DNA of 64,000 nt from Sesamum alatum (Eukaryota > Streptophyta > Magnoliopsida > Lamiales > Pedaliaceae), in NCBI GenBank assembly GCA_034509735.1, contig JACGWO010000001.1, positions 11,486,854-11,550,853 on the forward strand. Reading direction: 5' to 3'. The position numbers were made by a program, and so were the translations under genes. Positions 38,901 through 50,400 of this stretch are shown piece by piece. The number at the start of each line of letters is the position of its first letter. Position 1 is the first letter of the stretch. Under the pieces are notes generated by a model, which saw only the letters and a list, made by a program, of their open reading frames with translations, was not told where the DNA came from and did no database searches.

Positions 38901-40033
38901 TTTCTGGAGGGAGGATAGGGACGTTATCCTTAGCATCCCCCTTAGCCGCACGGAGGATCACGATTCGATGATATGCCACTATGCTCGTAATGGCTCTTTC
39001 TCAATTCGGAGTGTCTATCATCTGGCGTGCGAGCTCGAAGACAGACCCAGCACCAGTTCCCTTGTCCAAACAGAGCATTCTTGGTGGCGCAAACTGTGGC
39101 AGGCAAAACTTCCGAATAAAATCAAAGTGTTCACCTGAAGAGTCTGTCAAAACGCCTTGCCAACAGGAGTTAACCTGTGTCGACGCATCCCGGGGCTCCA
39201 TATCTGCTGTCCCTTTTGTCACGCGGATGAGGAAGACTCATTGCACTTCTTGATCCGTTGCTCCTTTGCACGGAAGGTTTGGGCCCTCTCTCCTATTAGC
39301 TCTCTGGTTTCCTCCCTCACACTGTTGGATGCCCGCCTCTGGTTACAGGTAATCTCTGCCCGTTGTGACGCTCAGGAGTTTAGACTGTTTCTGTGCATCT
39401 GTTGGACTATTTGGTGGTATCGGAACCGTAAGTCTGTGCAGAATGAATGTCTGTACCCTCCCCAAGTTGTGTCCTTTGCCTCTCAATACTTACAATCCTT
39501 CATCTCTCAGAATTCGGACTTGTCAGCCTGCTTGGTTTCTAAGGCTCCTTCCCGTTGGCAAGCCCCGCCCCCGAACCGTATTAAGTTGAACTTTGATGGC
39601 GCCACTTTCTATAATGGTCAGGAAATGGGAGTTGGTGTCATTGCTAGGGATGCTCAAGGACAGTGTGTTACTTGGATGGCGTGGCGAGTCTGCAGGGTTG
39701 GTTCTGGGGAGGTTGCAGAGGCGTTGGTGGCCAGAGAGGCCATCCTGCTTGCTCGCCGCCAGGGCTGGCATTCGGTTATTGTCGAGGGTGATTGCTCCAT
39801 TCTGATTCACAAACTTCCAAACTGCTGCTCGAGACTGTTCGGTGATTGGTCCCCTTATCTCAGATATTCTGTGTTTAGCTGAGGTTTTTCAAGTCTGCTC
39901 TTTCCAGTTGGTTAGGAGAGCAGGAAATGGTGTTGCTCACTACCTTGTGCAATCTGCTAGTGCTTCTGCTGGGGGAACTTCTGTTCTTCCCCCAGTCGTT
40001 GTTTCTCTTGTAATTTCGGATTTGTTGCATTAA
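35945..40033 (+). pseudogene. LINE second frame: endonuclease, reverse transcriptase, RNase H (broken)
   Basis: Starts MKLLVWNCRGLGGPWTVQHL, the usual plant LINE endonuclease start. A frameshift follows near 36030 before VFLVETKYSSRHIDS, another near 36175, and more near 36410. Endonuclease phrases GPPFTWSNRCPYPHTVQERLD and CSDHKALL are present. Reverse-transcriptase phrases include LKSPGPDSMAPFFFQ, FRPISLCNVVYKIASK, SAFVPGKLISDNILLAFE and GLRQGDPLSLYLFL. The catalytic FADD box reads FADN (about 38007-38018), and in-frame stops occur near 36857, 37066, 37361 and 37964. A zf-RVT region (HICCPFCHADEEDSLHFLI) and an RNase H-like domain (KLNFDGATF ... VIVEGD) follow. The last part is again out of frame (VRRAGNGVAHYL). 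The protein cannot be made. Confidence 0.88.
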
Positions 40034-42050
40034 TGAAGTTTTTTGTTTTCCTCTCAAAAAAAAAAAAAAAAAATTATGTCACGTAGTACCTGTGTCCATA
40101 ATTTTTAATAATATTTTTATTTTATTAAAATTTATAATTTGTTTTGTTATATTAAAATTTGTCATTCATTTACAATTTCACATACAAAAATTTTGTGATA
40201 ACTTTTTCTAATACATTAATTATCAATACAATTTTTACTCAAATTAAATTAAAAATTAAAATTTTGTACAAAATATATTATATTGATAACGATGATTGTA
40301 TATACATGCAATACATGCAACACAAATACTAATTTATTATTTCTATTTCAATTAATAATAAAAAATTAAATAAAATGAGAATAAATTATATTTTTGAATA
40401 CATGTACTTGTATAGAATTAATTTTTTAAAGGAATTTAATTGGGTGGTTAATTCAACATGAGTTTGAAAATTAAAAGACATTTTAATATTGTAATAATTT
40501 GTATAGTGGTATCAAAACTATTAGTTTGAGTCTAAAAATCCTACTCCCTTTACAACGGTATAGAAAAAAAAAAAAAAAACAAAATAAAAAGGAAAACTAA
40601 TTGGGACCAACTTGAACAGGCGAATTGAGCTTCTAATGGGCCCAAGAAACATCAAGTTCCTCTACTACAAAATAAAGGAAGTGTCCATATTAGGGTCGCC
40701 TTAAGAGGCCCATCAGAAAACAACAAGGCCTATTTTCTGATCTCTATCCAGAAAAAAGTTTCTAAACAGTGAGAACCTTTATAAATTAATACTCGACAAA
40801 TTAATAAATATTTTTGATTTTGACTTGACTCAAGATTTAAATTAATAATTTTGATAAATTAATAAGATAATAATTTTTTCGAAAGGCCCTTATATAGATT
40901 GATGGTCCCTTCAATATTATAAATTAATATTTTTATACAATTACAAATATAATTATGACAACTTAGTAAAATATAATTCTATTGTTGTTTGTTTCTTTTT
41001 AAAATTTAAATCTATCTGTATTTTATCTCTAACTTTCCTTACTGCATGCAAAAGTTCCAGTGTTGCGTTCTCATACTGCAACAAAAAATTTGCGAAAAAG
41101 TTGTTACCGCTATGATTGCCTCATTTTAGAAGAGTTATATTTAATTAGTCACATTGTACGTAATCGTTTAATTAGTCAATACAATATATATATATATTTT
41201 ATTCATAAAGAATAATGGAGGTTCGTTGAATTGAAAAAAATCTTTTAAATTAATGAATTGTTAATTTATCGATTAATTAATACATTTTTAAATTACTAAA
41301 ATTACATGATCCTGACATTATTAATTTATAGAAATTTTACTGTAGTATCTTAGATTTGTGTTTGCATGTGCTCGTTTGTTGAGACTTGAAATAGTTTATT
41401 TTAGGCTAAATTAATTTTGCACCCTAAAATTAATTGAAATAGGCACTTGTTACTCTGAAAAGAGAAATGTAGTTTGCACCCTAAAAACTATTTTTTTTTT
41501 TTGTTTGCAACTTGAAATGTTGGCATTTTACAGACCAAAATATTGGTTGGGGTTAAATTATCCAAAAAATAATTTGCAATGTACAAATTATGCATTTTAA
41601 TATTAACTAACGTATCAATAAGATAAAATATTAATTAATAATTAGGATTCAAATAACTAAACAGAGTATTATATATTTTCCTCTTGAATTTATGGTATCA
41701 AATATTATATATTGACTAACTAACTTATCAAGTTTTTTTTTTTAATGCACTAACTTATCAAGTTAATAACTTATTAATTGTTAACTAACTTATCATCGTA
41801 TTATATATCATTCTATTTCGATATACAAAAGCAAAATGGTGTAATGCATTAAAGTTAAGCTCTATATAATTGATTGTGGCGTTTTAGAAAATATAATTAT
41901 GGTGCTTCGATTCACAATTTTGTAATTGATCAAATTTTGGCTAAATTCAAAACTAATTTTATCTTTAAGATTAATTGGGAAACTTAAAAAAAATTATGGA
42001 CATAATGGATAGTTAATGAATAAATAATTGTTGTGTGATCTAATGTTACA

Positions 42051-42308
42051 GAGAAAAGTATATTTTTGGTCTAAAAATATACAGTGATTTGCAATATCAG
42101 TCACAAATTTTAGGAAAATATTGCAAAGTTAGTTCCATCGTGAAGAAACTGCAACTTTTGGGACTAATTTTGCAATGTTTTCCTAGAGTGTGGGACTAAC
42201 TTTGCAAAATTTTTCTAAAGTATGGGATTAATGTTGGATATTTCAAAAAGGTATGGGACTAATATTACAAACCACCTTACATTTTGGGACCGAAATTGTA
42301 ATTTTCTC
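42051..42308. mobile_element. Foldback miniature element with 9 bp duplication
   Basis: A 258 bp element starting GAGAAAAGTATATTTTTGG and ending ...GAAATTGTAATTTTCTC. It is flanked by the perfect 9-base duplication aatgttaca at 42042-42050 and 42309-42317. Its interior is built of short units around gggactaattttgcaa. The 9 bp duplication suggests Mutator-like mobilisation. Confidence 0.82.
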
Positions 42309-42358
42309 AATGTTACAAATTGTAAAATTTACCAAAATGTGATTGTGATAGTATATAT

Positions 42359-42719
42359 GAGAAAATTGCAATTTTGGTCCCAAAATATAGGATAGTTTGC
42401 ATATATTAGTCCCATATATTTTGAAATAGCCAACATTAGTCCCATACTATAAGAAAACGTGGCAAAATTAGTCCCACCGCAGCGCTATTAGTTCCACACT
42501 TTAGGAAAATATTGCGAAATTAGTCCCGTATTTTAGCAAAATATTACAAAATTAGTCCCAAATATTGCAAAGTTAGTCCCAAAAGTAACAATTTTTGTAC
42601 GATGGGACTAACTTTGCAATGTTTTCCTGAATTGTGGAACTAATATTGACTATTTCAGGAAGTATGAGACTAATATTGTAAACCACCATATATTTTGGGA
42701 TCAACATTATAATTTTCTC
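42359..42719. mobile_element. Second foldback miniature element of the same family
   Basis: A 361 bp element starting GAGAAAATTGCAATTTTGG and ending ...ACATTATAATTTTCTC, with long near-palindromic arms built from tagtcccat/atgggacta units. The flanks tagtatata (42349-42357) and taatatata (42720-42728) match at 8 of 9 positions. It lies 50 bases from its relative at 42051-42308. Confidence 0.78.
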
Positions 42720-43949
42720 TAATATATATATTAATATTATTTTCAAAAGTGATTATTGAAATATTGACCAAATGTATAAAAAGAAATATCATATATTTTA
42801 TTTACGGTCTATCTTATTATATATAAATACATAATTTGCACATTGGAGATTCTTTTTTGGGACAATTATGCCCTTCCCTCAGTCAATACTTTGACCGGTA
42901 AAATACCAATATTTCAATGCAAAAAAAAAACAAAAAAGTTTATAGGATGCGAACTGCAATTCTTTTCCAGGGTGGTAAGTGCACATCAATTAATTTTAGG
43001 GTGCAAAATATAATTTAGCCATTTCCTTTATGCTACCCACAATGGCATGCACTTGTGTGTATATAGTCAAATAGATATGACATAGGTATAAAAGCAAAAA
43101 TCAACATATGGTTAAAAGCAGATTAAGTGATTATATGAATGAAAGCGAGAGTTGAACATGATAGTATATTGAATTTTAATGACCATTTGAAATAAATAAG
43201 TAATTATATTGGTATAATACTTAAAAGTATAATTGATGTTTTAAAATTAATGTTGTGGTGCCACAAAAAAAAAATCATTAGCACTATGACGCTAAAAATC
43301 AGTACAAGGACATGAAAATAGAGAATAATAAATCAATAAAGTAGTTAAATGTAGCAAAATGCAAGTTTCTCGTGTGAAAGTATTATTGAAAAAGTTACCA
43401 CTTTTAAATGGGGGAGTTCAAAAGTTATAGACAATGTTCCCCAATTGTTGGGCTAAAACTGACCCCCCACGGACTCGGGGAGGGTAGTTATTCGGGGATA
43501 GAGATGTTTCTTTCAAATAAGGATATCCTTTATAGATAGGGACGTCCCTTCGAAAACGGACATCCTTAGATTCTCGATAAGGTCATTGAGGTAATGCCCT
43601 ATTCGCTGCCAAAATCCTTAGACCTTAGGGTTTGGAGGTTCTTGGCAAAGGGCATCACATGTCCTTGCTGAGGTGGCCAAAGTTACATTAGCCATGTGGA
43701 GCATTCAATTGGTGTGGGTTGATGTGAATGCTATCTAAATAACACGCAAGGGCTCTTTAATTTGGGGCCGATTGCGCCTTTACTGTGGTTGGGTGACCTT
43801 GGGCCTGTAACTGACCTGTGGGCCTGGGCCTCATTTGTTTGCTAGCTATGCTGCTTTGGCCGGTTTGATTTTCTAACGGACTATTTTTTTTTTAATATTA
43901 GTATGTGTATATCTATACAAAGAGCAGTTACTTACATCGCCATATTAAT

Positions 43950-44325
43950 TTTTTGTTATACCAATAATAACCCTAAGTTGGTTTCGTTTATTTCTTTACT
44001 ATTATTATTTATTTAAATGTGATGTATTGGTTTATATATATTTTATTTATAATATATTTTAAAACGCAAAATATTATTTATTATATGTACGTTGGAATGA
44101 CATGCCACGTCGACTAATTTATATAAAAAGGAAAGTCAATTTTCACTCATAAATGATGATTTGCGATACTATTATAACTTTTTTTTTTCGATAATACCCT
44201 TAAATTGGATTTTTTTTAATGTGATGTGTTATTGGTTTGTATATTTTATTTTCATTTATAATATATTCTAACATGTGAAATATTATTCATAATATTTTCG
44301 TATAAATAACGTGCCACGACAACTA
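43950..44325 (+). repeat. Two diverged copies of dispersed repeat family 2
   Basis: The copy at about 43950-44140 and the copy at about 44165-44325 share the ordered phrases aatgtgatgt..ttggttt, tttataatatatt, aaatattatt and cgtgccacg or tgccacgtcgacta. The minus-strand copy near 19.3 kb has the same order. Ends are not well defined and no gene is present. Confidence 0.65.
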
Positions 44326-44786
44326 AGTATGATAAAAAAAATTTTACAAAACACTAATGAAAGATTAAACGAAGGAGAGTTATTTGAATTTTTTGACTGA
44401 ATCAATGAGGTTGGTATTTATAACATCAACCTTGCAATCACTCGGTCTTTTATTTGCCATACACGTCATTTGTGTAGGATGGACTGATAACTAAATGACT
44501 CAACCTTTGTATTTAATATGGATGATCAAGAATCATACTTGCTTGTATGACCAATTATTATTAATTTTATTTTATTTTATTTTCATTATTTAATAATTTA
44601 AATAAAGAGTCGTTTCAAAGGTAAAGGCGAAAAGATAAAAGCAAAAGATATTTTTCATTTAACGTACGCCCTTTGCTGGAAATACGGAAAAAGAAGGTCC
44701 TCTAGACGAATTCGATTTGAATTTCAAACAAACGATATCGTCATATTCAATGAATTTACACAACCACTCGATTTAAATATTGTCTC

Positions 44787-45495
44787 GATTCACCTACCAT
44801 TATTAAGTTATCGCTTATCTCGATGAATCCGATGCACCTAACGAAATAGTAATTCGAACTGTCAGTGCTTTTACGTTACAACTTGTAAGAGAATAAAATC
44901 ATATTTTCACAATTATTCCACTCTCTTTTTTTTTTAAAAAAAAAAAAAAAACTCTAAAATTTAAAATCATATATTCACCTACCATCATTAAGTTATCACT
45001 TATCTCAATGAATCCGATGCACCTAAAGAAATAGTAATTCGAACTGTCAGTGCTTTTACGTTACAACTTGTAAGAGAGTAAAATCATATTTTTACAATTA
45101 TTCCTCTCTTAAAAAAAGAAAACCCTATAAACTCTAAAATCTAAAATCATATATTCATCTACCATCATTAAGTTATTGCTTATTTCGATGAATCCGATGC
45201 ACCTAACGAAATGGTAATTCAAACTGTCAGTGCTTTTACGTTACAACTCATAAAAGAATAAAATCATATTTTTACAGCTATTCAACTCTTAAAAAAAAAA
45301 ACTCTAAAATCTAAAATCTAAAGTCTAAAATCATATATTCACCTACCATCATTAAGTTATCGCTTATCTCGATGAATCCGATGCACCTAACGAAATAGTA
45401 AGTTGAACTGTCAGTGCTTTTACGTTACAACTTATAAAAGAATAAAATCATAAATTTATAGTCATGCCACTCTTAAAAAAAAAAAAAAAACTCTA
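44787..45495 (+). repeat. Four-copy tandem repeat, unit 180-185 bp
   Basis: Four units start with the phrase cacctaccat(c/t)atta at 44791, 44976, 45156 (catctacc variant) and 45340, giving steps of 185, 180 and 184. Each contains gatgaatccgatgcaccta and ctgtcagtgcttttacgtta and ends with a variable poly-A/T stretch. The unit length is in the range of plant centromeric and subtelomeric satellites, but four copies in a gene region look like a local tandem duplication. Confidence 0.9.
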
Positions 45496-46036
45496 ACAAC
45501 ATACCTTTTTACATATCATATCGACTCTAAAAAAACTTTCAACATAAATTCAAAATTTTATAATTACAAATCCCACCAATCTCGAGTACAAAATAAATAC
45601 AAAAATATGAAAGAAATTTTTTATTTTGAAACTAAACAATTAGATACAGATAAAAGAATGGATGAATTTAAAAAATAATTGACATAAGATGACTTAAATT
45701 GAAAAGAATTTGAAAAATAGGGGCGCCAATTGAGAATAAAGAGATCTTACGGGAACCCGTCAAGAAATTACCAGACAAAATTATGGAAATAGGGACAGGC
45801 AGTTTTACTCACAGCAACGCTATATTTTCGCAGTATGGCCCGCGTTTGGCTGTCTTTGTGTGCTAAGCTGGCTTGTGGAACCTGCCTTCTGTCTCTTTCT
45901 CTCTCCGCTCGCCACACATATAAATATAAATGAATAATAAAAAGAAATAAAGATTTCCGCAAGACAAAGTTGGAACTCAGTAAAAACTGTTGGTAGTGTA
46001 AGAAAAGAGAAGAGAGAGAGACATAGGACAGGACTG

Positions 46037-48849
46037 ATGGAAACCAAGAAACTGAAAGAAAAACTACATGAGATTGAGACCCGAAACTGGGCTGCTTCTG
46101 AGTTCAGCTCACCAGACCCCACAGATAAGGTTTCATGTTCTTGTCTATTTATTTCTGGATTGTTTGACTGTGTTGTCTTGTTTATGTTGTGTGTGAGATG
46201 GGTTTTTTCTTTTACAGAAAAAGAAGAAGAGAATGCACAACAAAAGCACGAAAAAGGGGGGTTCAAGAAAGCCCAAGAGTCTGAAATCTAAGGATAAACA
46301 AGTGAGTATTTCTTTTTCCCTTGTGTTTGTTATGTGTTTCTTGGTGTATGGATCCGGTGCCCATCTTTATATTTTGTAGTCTGTGAGTTTTTTGAGTAGA
46401 TGCATGTAAAATTTGTGATTTCTGTACTTGTATCAGTTGATGTTATTGAGTTTTGTCACTGGAGATTTGCATTAGATGCCAATTTGCTGCAAGTTACATG
46501 TGTGTTCTTTCAGTTTCTTGGGGATCTGATGAAGTTAATTTGTGCCGGTAGTGCCGTTTCCGAGTCGTAGATGGTGCTGAAACTGCAAATTTGCCCTAAT
46601 CCAGAATGTTTTGAAACCCTAAATTGTATTTACTTTGGATTGTGCTTGTTGACGTTTTTTGCGCCCGATGAACGTTCGTCGTTTTGGGATCCGGTTCATT
46701 CGCATTTATTGCAGTTGGACCGGGTTTACTAGTTCTTTGAGGGTTATATTTTCAATGTGATGTCTAATGCTCTAAACGCCTCGCGCATTTCAGAAATTAA
46801 ACGATTTCTTCAAAATTTTGTTTTGAAAGTTCTTGAGCGTTTGATGCCCGTAAGTTCTTTCAAGCATTTGAATAATGATATAGTTCCCAATTTGAAGGAC
46901 CTTCAGCGAACGAGTCTTGTATTATGCGTTTCACTGACATAATTGTTTGTTAGATGAAACGCTTCCTAATGTTAGGGGAATTTATGAAATAATTTCACAC
47001 TCAAACTTATGTTAATAATTGATATATCGGATAATGTTCTTGAGTCGTTCTAATCTGCTCAATCTTGAGGGCTGATTGCCATCAGATCATCTAACTTTTG
47101 TAATGAATTTCATTTCTTTATCATCTAAAAAATTACCTTAGGCAGCTGGCCACCTCCTTAGCTGTGTTATTTGTTCATCTAAGAACAGCTATATCATGGC
47201 TATATTCTCCACTATTTATGTTTATCTTTTGGAGTCAAGAACCGGATGACGGAAAATGAAATTTTAGTTTATGCAGAGGAAAATATTGGAAAGTAGTATA
47301 TTTGTACATTAATATCTAAGAGTTGAAATTGGATCATTTTCAGTACTTGTATGCGACTTTATCTAACTCCAGAAAGTTTTCTGGCAGACGGCTGATAGTC
47401 GTTCGTGCCTCTATCAAATTCATGATGCCCTTCTGATGAGTTGATTCATGCTGAGGTTATAGTGAAGAATCAAAGAATTACTTGAATTTATACGGCCATT
47501 GCTACGTTCGGAAGCACTCCTCTTGGATTTAATAATAATTAACTGAACTGATGCATTGTTTTAATTCTCAAACAGGTCTCTGCAGATAAGTCCAACAAAT
47601 CAGGAAGGTCGACAATTTATATGAATGGATTTCAATCTTCATATCCTTCCCCGTGAAGGCAATCAAGAGGAATACTAATTATTTAAAATTTTTGTGATGT
47701 GAAACATAAAACAGCATTGCGCGAAAGAGGACCCGATATACCGACTTATATGATGATGTTGAAGCTAAGTTTTCCGTTATGGAACGAGCAGAAAAAGTTC
47801 TAGCACGTCTAGAAAATGAACTTCCTCACTTTGTAAAGTGTATGCTCCCATCAAATGTTGCTCATGGATTTTGGCTGGTAAGCGTTTGAAATTTTTTGTC
47901 CCGTTTCTTAAGCATATGTCAAATGTAGGCGAGCTAGACGGAACTCTTTGTGCTAATGCTTCTTATGGCAGCATCTACCGAAAAAATTCTGCAGTGTTCA
48001 TTTGCCCAATCATGATACCTCCATCGTGTTGGTGGATGAGTGGGGAAATGAGTACAAGACGTCTTATCTTCTGGAGAGGCATGGCTTAAGTGCTGGATGG
48101 AGGGGTTTTTCCATATCGCATAGATTACTGAAAGGAGATATACTAATTTTCCATTTGACGGGACCTTGCAAACTACAGGTGATTTTTCATTATTTTTAGT
48201 TTATATTTAAACATATGCACCACATAATTTTGTGTATAGGCACATGTCATTGCCGTGATATTGAGTATTACGTCTTATAGGTGCACATTGTGAGAGTAAA
48301 TGACTCGGACGTCGTAGGAGCTGCACTTTGCCTCATGGATTTGGACGCTTCCAGGAGAGGGACGGACGCTGGTTAGTTTTTTTCTTACCATTTTCCTTTC
48401 ATTATTGTGATAGACAAAAAAGTTTCCAGACTAAATATTGATCTCTCTATTTGTATATTTTGTTGTCATGTTGTATATCTGAAAGATATTGTGAAGAAAG
48501 ACAACAAGAAGCGCAAGAAAACAAAGTACGTGGAGCCGTTTCTGCTTGATATTTCTACACCTCTGGAAAACTCTAAAGGAAAAAATGCACCAAGCTCTAT
48601 CCTTGGGTGTGTAGCGGACCGGTCTGCAAGTAAGAGTGATGGTTTTAGCTATGAAGTTATTGAAGGTGTGGATATCTTTTCTTTTTCACTATGAAGATTG
48701 ATGATTGAGATCCCTGAAAATTGCAATTGACCTGAGAAATGGTATTTGTAGGTTCTGAAATTACGAATCAGCCTCAATCTAAGGACCTATGCTATCCTAA
48801 GACGTCGTTTTTGCATGAGCATGCTCGTAAGGGGGTCATTTGTCGGTAG
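46037..48849 (+). CDS. B3 domain-containing protein, copy B
   Basis: Eight exons: 46037-46129, 46218-46301, 47576-47607 (32 bp), 47715-47877, 47972-48178 (207 bp), 48281-48371 (91 bp), 48486-48665 and 48752-48849, giving 315 residues with all phases consistent. It starts METKKLKEKLHEIETRNWAA, has a very basic second exon (KKKKRMHNKSTKKGGSRKPK), likely a nuclear signal, then the B3 core: LPHFVKCMLPSNVAHGFWL, HLPKKFCSVHLPN, RHGLSAGWRGFSISHRLLKGD and VHIVRVNDSDVVGAALCL. The last exon keeps the family phrase SFLHEHARKG but stops soon after. Typical relatives run on for another 100 or so residues, so the C-terminus is short or eroded. Role: a presumed DNA-binding transcription factor of unknown targets. 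Confidence 0.85.
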
Positions 48850-49384
48850 ACTCCCATCGAGAATGTGGAGAAGAGCACTTTGACTGCCTGCCTCCCATTT
48901 TGTCAGGGGGAAAAGATGTAAAAAGTCCCAACGTAGAGACGACACAAGTTTTTGACTCGATCTTGAATCATGAGAAGCTTCAAACCTCGATTTACATCTT
49001 GGGGACGGTAAGGGTGGAATATACAAACTGTGAAAGTGTTTTGAAATACAACATTCTGACAAAATGCCTGAATATATATAGTACTGATATTGACGACATC
49101 CAAAGGTAAAATAGTAAGTAAATTTAATTTGTAAGTGCTTGTCTTAGATGTATGATGTCTATACAGAACCTTCGCTCACATGGTCGAGTCGGAGGATTTG
49201 TAATGAACGCAAACGTTATAGCGTTGTCAGATTTCAAGGAGACGTGTGAATTTTTGCGGATTTTTTTGGGTTGGAAACATAGGTACAAGTTCGAATTTGT
49301 ATCAAAGGATCACATTATGGTGCCATATTTTTTTTGTTGCATATTCCTCCGAATTTAGCTTCAATGTTTGTTCGAGTTTCGCCT

Positions 49385-49556
49385 GTTTCTGCACTGATTG
49401 TCTATACTTGATTATGCGATACCGATGTCGTTTCTGCACTGATTATCTATACTTGATTATGCGATACGGATGTCGTTTCTGCACTGATTGTCTATACTTG
49501 ATTATGCGATACGGATGTCGTTTCTGTACTGATTGACTATACTTGATTATGCGATA
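49385..49556 (+). repeat. 45 bp minisatellite, about 3.8 units
   Basis: A direct repeat whose unit begins tcgtttctgcactgattgtc and ends gcgatacggatg. Units are near-identical with single substitutions. Because the unit is 15 codons long, one frame stays open and would give a repeated FCTDCLYLIMRYGCR peptide. It lies about 540 bases after the stop of B3 copy B, and I see no evidence that it is translated. Confidence 0.92.
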
Positions 49557-49804
49557 CGGTGTCTGGCGTGATCGGCTTCTGATCTTTGGGAATGTGGTTA
49601 TGAAGCAGTACGCAGTTTTGTGCTTATTTTGTTCTTTTGTTTTGATTTATTGTCATTTGTTAAGTTTCAATGTATTTTTGATGTACTCGGTTTTTAATAT
49701 CTTGATGTATTGGAGTATATAATGAATCGCTTCTATGAAAAAGAAAAACAAGGTATACAGAACTGACACAATATAGTTATGTTGGTCTGAATGGATAATA
49801 ATAA

Positions 49805-50207
49805 GGTTGAACTTTCTGATATTTAGTATAATTATAAATATTTTTTTGTTTTTTTAAAAATTATAAATATTTTTTGAGGTTTGTATTTTTTAATCAAATA
49901 TTTGAAATTGTCTATTTTGCCCGCAGTTTTGTTTTTAAATTGTAAATAAATTATATTATTGTCCCTCTGTGTAAAAAACGTAAGAAACCTCTCTCTATGC
50001 ATTTTTATCTAAAAAAATTTAGAAAAATTTAAAGATTGATACTTTGGTTTGCATAAGGGTATTTTGGTTAGTTTATTTATAAAAGTGGATGAAAACGAAT
50101 TATTTGTTAAAATGTTACAAACTTTAGGGTGATATTTGTAATTTTTGAGAAAATAAGGAGTATCTATAATTATACTAAATTTTAGGAAAGGTCATCGTAA
50201 CTTACCC
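49805..50207. mobile_element. Mutator-like miniature element, family 1, copy 3
   Basis: A 403 bp copy ending ...CGTAACTTACCC. The internal phrases aaattgtctattttgccc and aacgaattatttgtta match copies 1 and 5. The flanking 9 bases taataataa occur at 49796-49804 and 50208-50216. The left terminal repeat is altered (GGTTGAACTTTC). The duplication is simple sequence, so it counts for less than in the other copies. Confidence 0.72.
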
Positions 50208-50252
50208 TAATAATAAATTGAAAATGTTACATAGCATCTGGCTAAGTCCTTA

Positions 50253-50280
50253 TCGTTGTCGTCGTCGTCGTCGTCGTCAA

Positions 50281-50322
<42 letters not shown>
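50253..50322. repeat. Compound (TCG)n-(ATT)n microsatellite
   Basis: About eight TCG/CGT triplets at about 50253-50277 are followed almost directly by about 13 ATT triplets at about 50281-50322. It sits between family 1 copies 3 and 4. No gene is present. Confidence 0.92.
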
Positions 50323-50400
50323 TACCTTTTCTTGATTTGAAAAGTATTGATTCATTATTTGTAACTTTTTTTAGTTGTAATAGTTTCATATTAATATTAG

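Larger units (their letters stand above)
33911..40073 (+). mobile_element. LINE (plant L1-like non-LTR retrotransposon), decayed
   Basis: About 6.1 kb ending in an 18-base poly(A) at 40056-40073. The order is a first frame with DUF4283 and a CCHC knuckle, an apurinic-type endonuclease, reverse transcriptase, a zf-RVT region and an RNase H-like domain. Several stops and frameshifts show it is dead. The 5' boundary is uncertain. A possible 7-base duplication aattatg lies at 33904-33910 and 40072-40078, but it overlaps the poly(A) end and is short, so the left end is a proposal. The element stands head-to-head with PREP, starting about 390 bases from the PREP start codon. Confidence 0.88.
41404..43020. 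mobile_element. Long-terminal-inverted-repeat element hosting two smaller elements
   Basis: The ends are inverted repeats of about 80 bases. The left reads GGCTAAATTAATTTTGCACC and continues ...CCTAAAATTAATTGA. The complement of the right reads GGCTAAATTATATTTTGCAC with the same continuation. The 1.6 kb between them has no coding capacity. I could not find a matching target duplication. The elements at 42051-42308 and 42359-42719 lie inside, so their insertions are younger. Confidence 0.65.
40079..46036. other. AT-rich gene-free region rich in repeats
   Basis: No gene is supported in this 6 kb. It holds a 1.6 kb inverted-repeat element with two smaller ones inside (41404-43020), family 2 repeats (about 43950-44325), a GC-richer island (about 43400-43900) and a four-copy tandem repeat (44787-45495). 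From about 45,720 it grades into the promoter of B3 copy B. Confidence 0.6.

Noticed and set aside
33904..40078. 7-base aattatg as a confirmed LINE target duplication
   Set aside because: It is short, AT-rich and overlaps the poly(A) end, so it is kept only as a proposal.
48840..49358. Further exons of B3 copy B after the TAG at 48849
   Set aside because: Open frames exist (49152-49358 and 48840-49109), but neither matches the family C-terminus nor joins with consistent splice phase.
49385..49556. CRISPR-like spaced repeats
   Set aside because: The 45 bp units are directly adjacent with no unique spacers, and the genome is eukaryotic.
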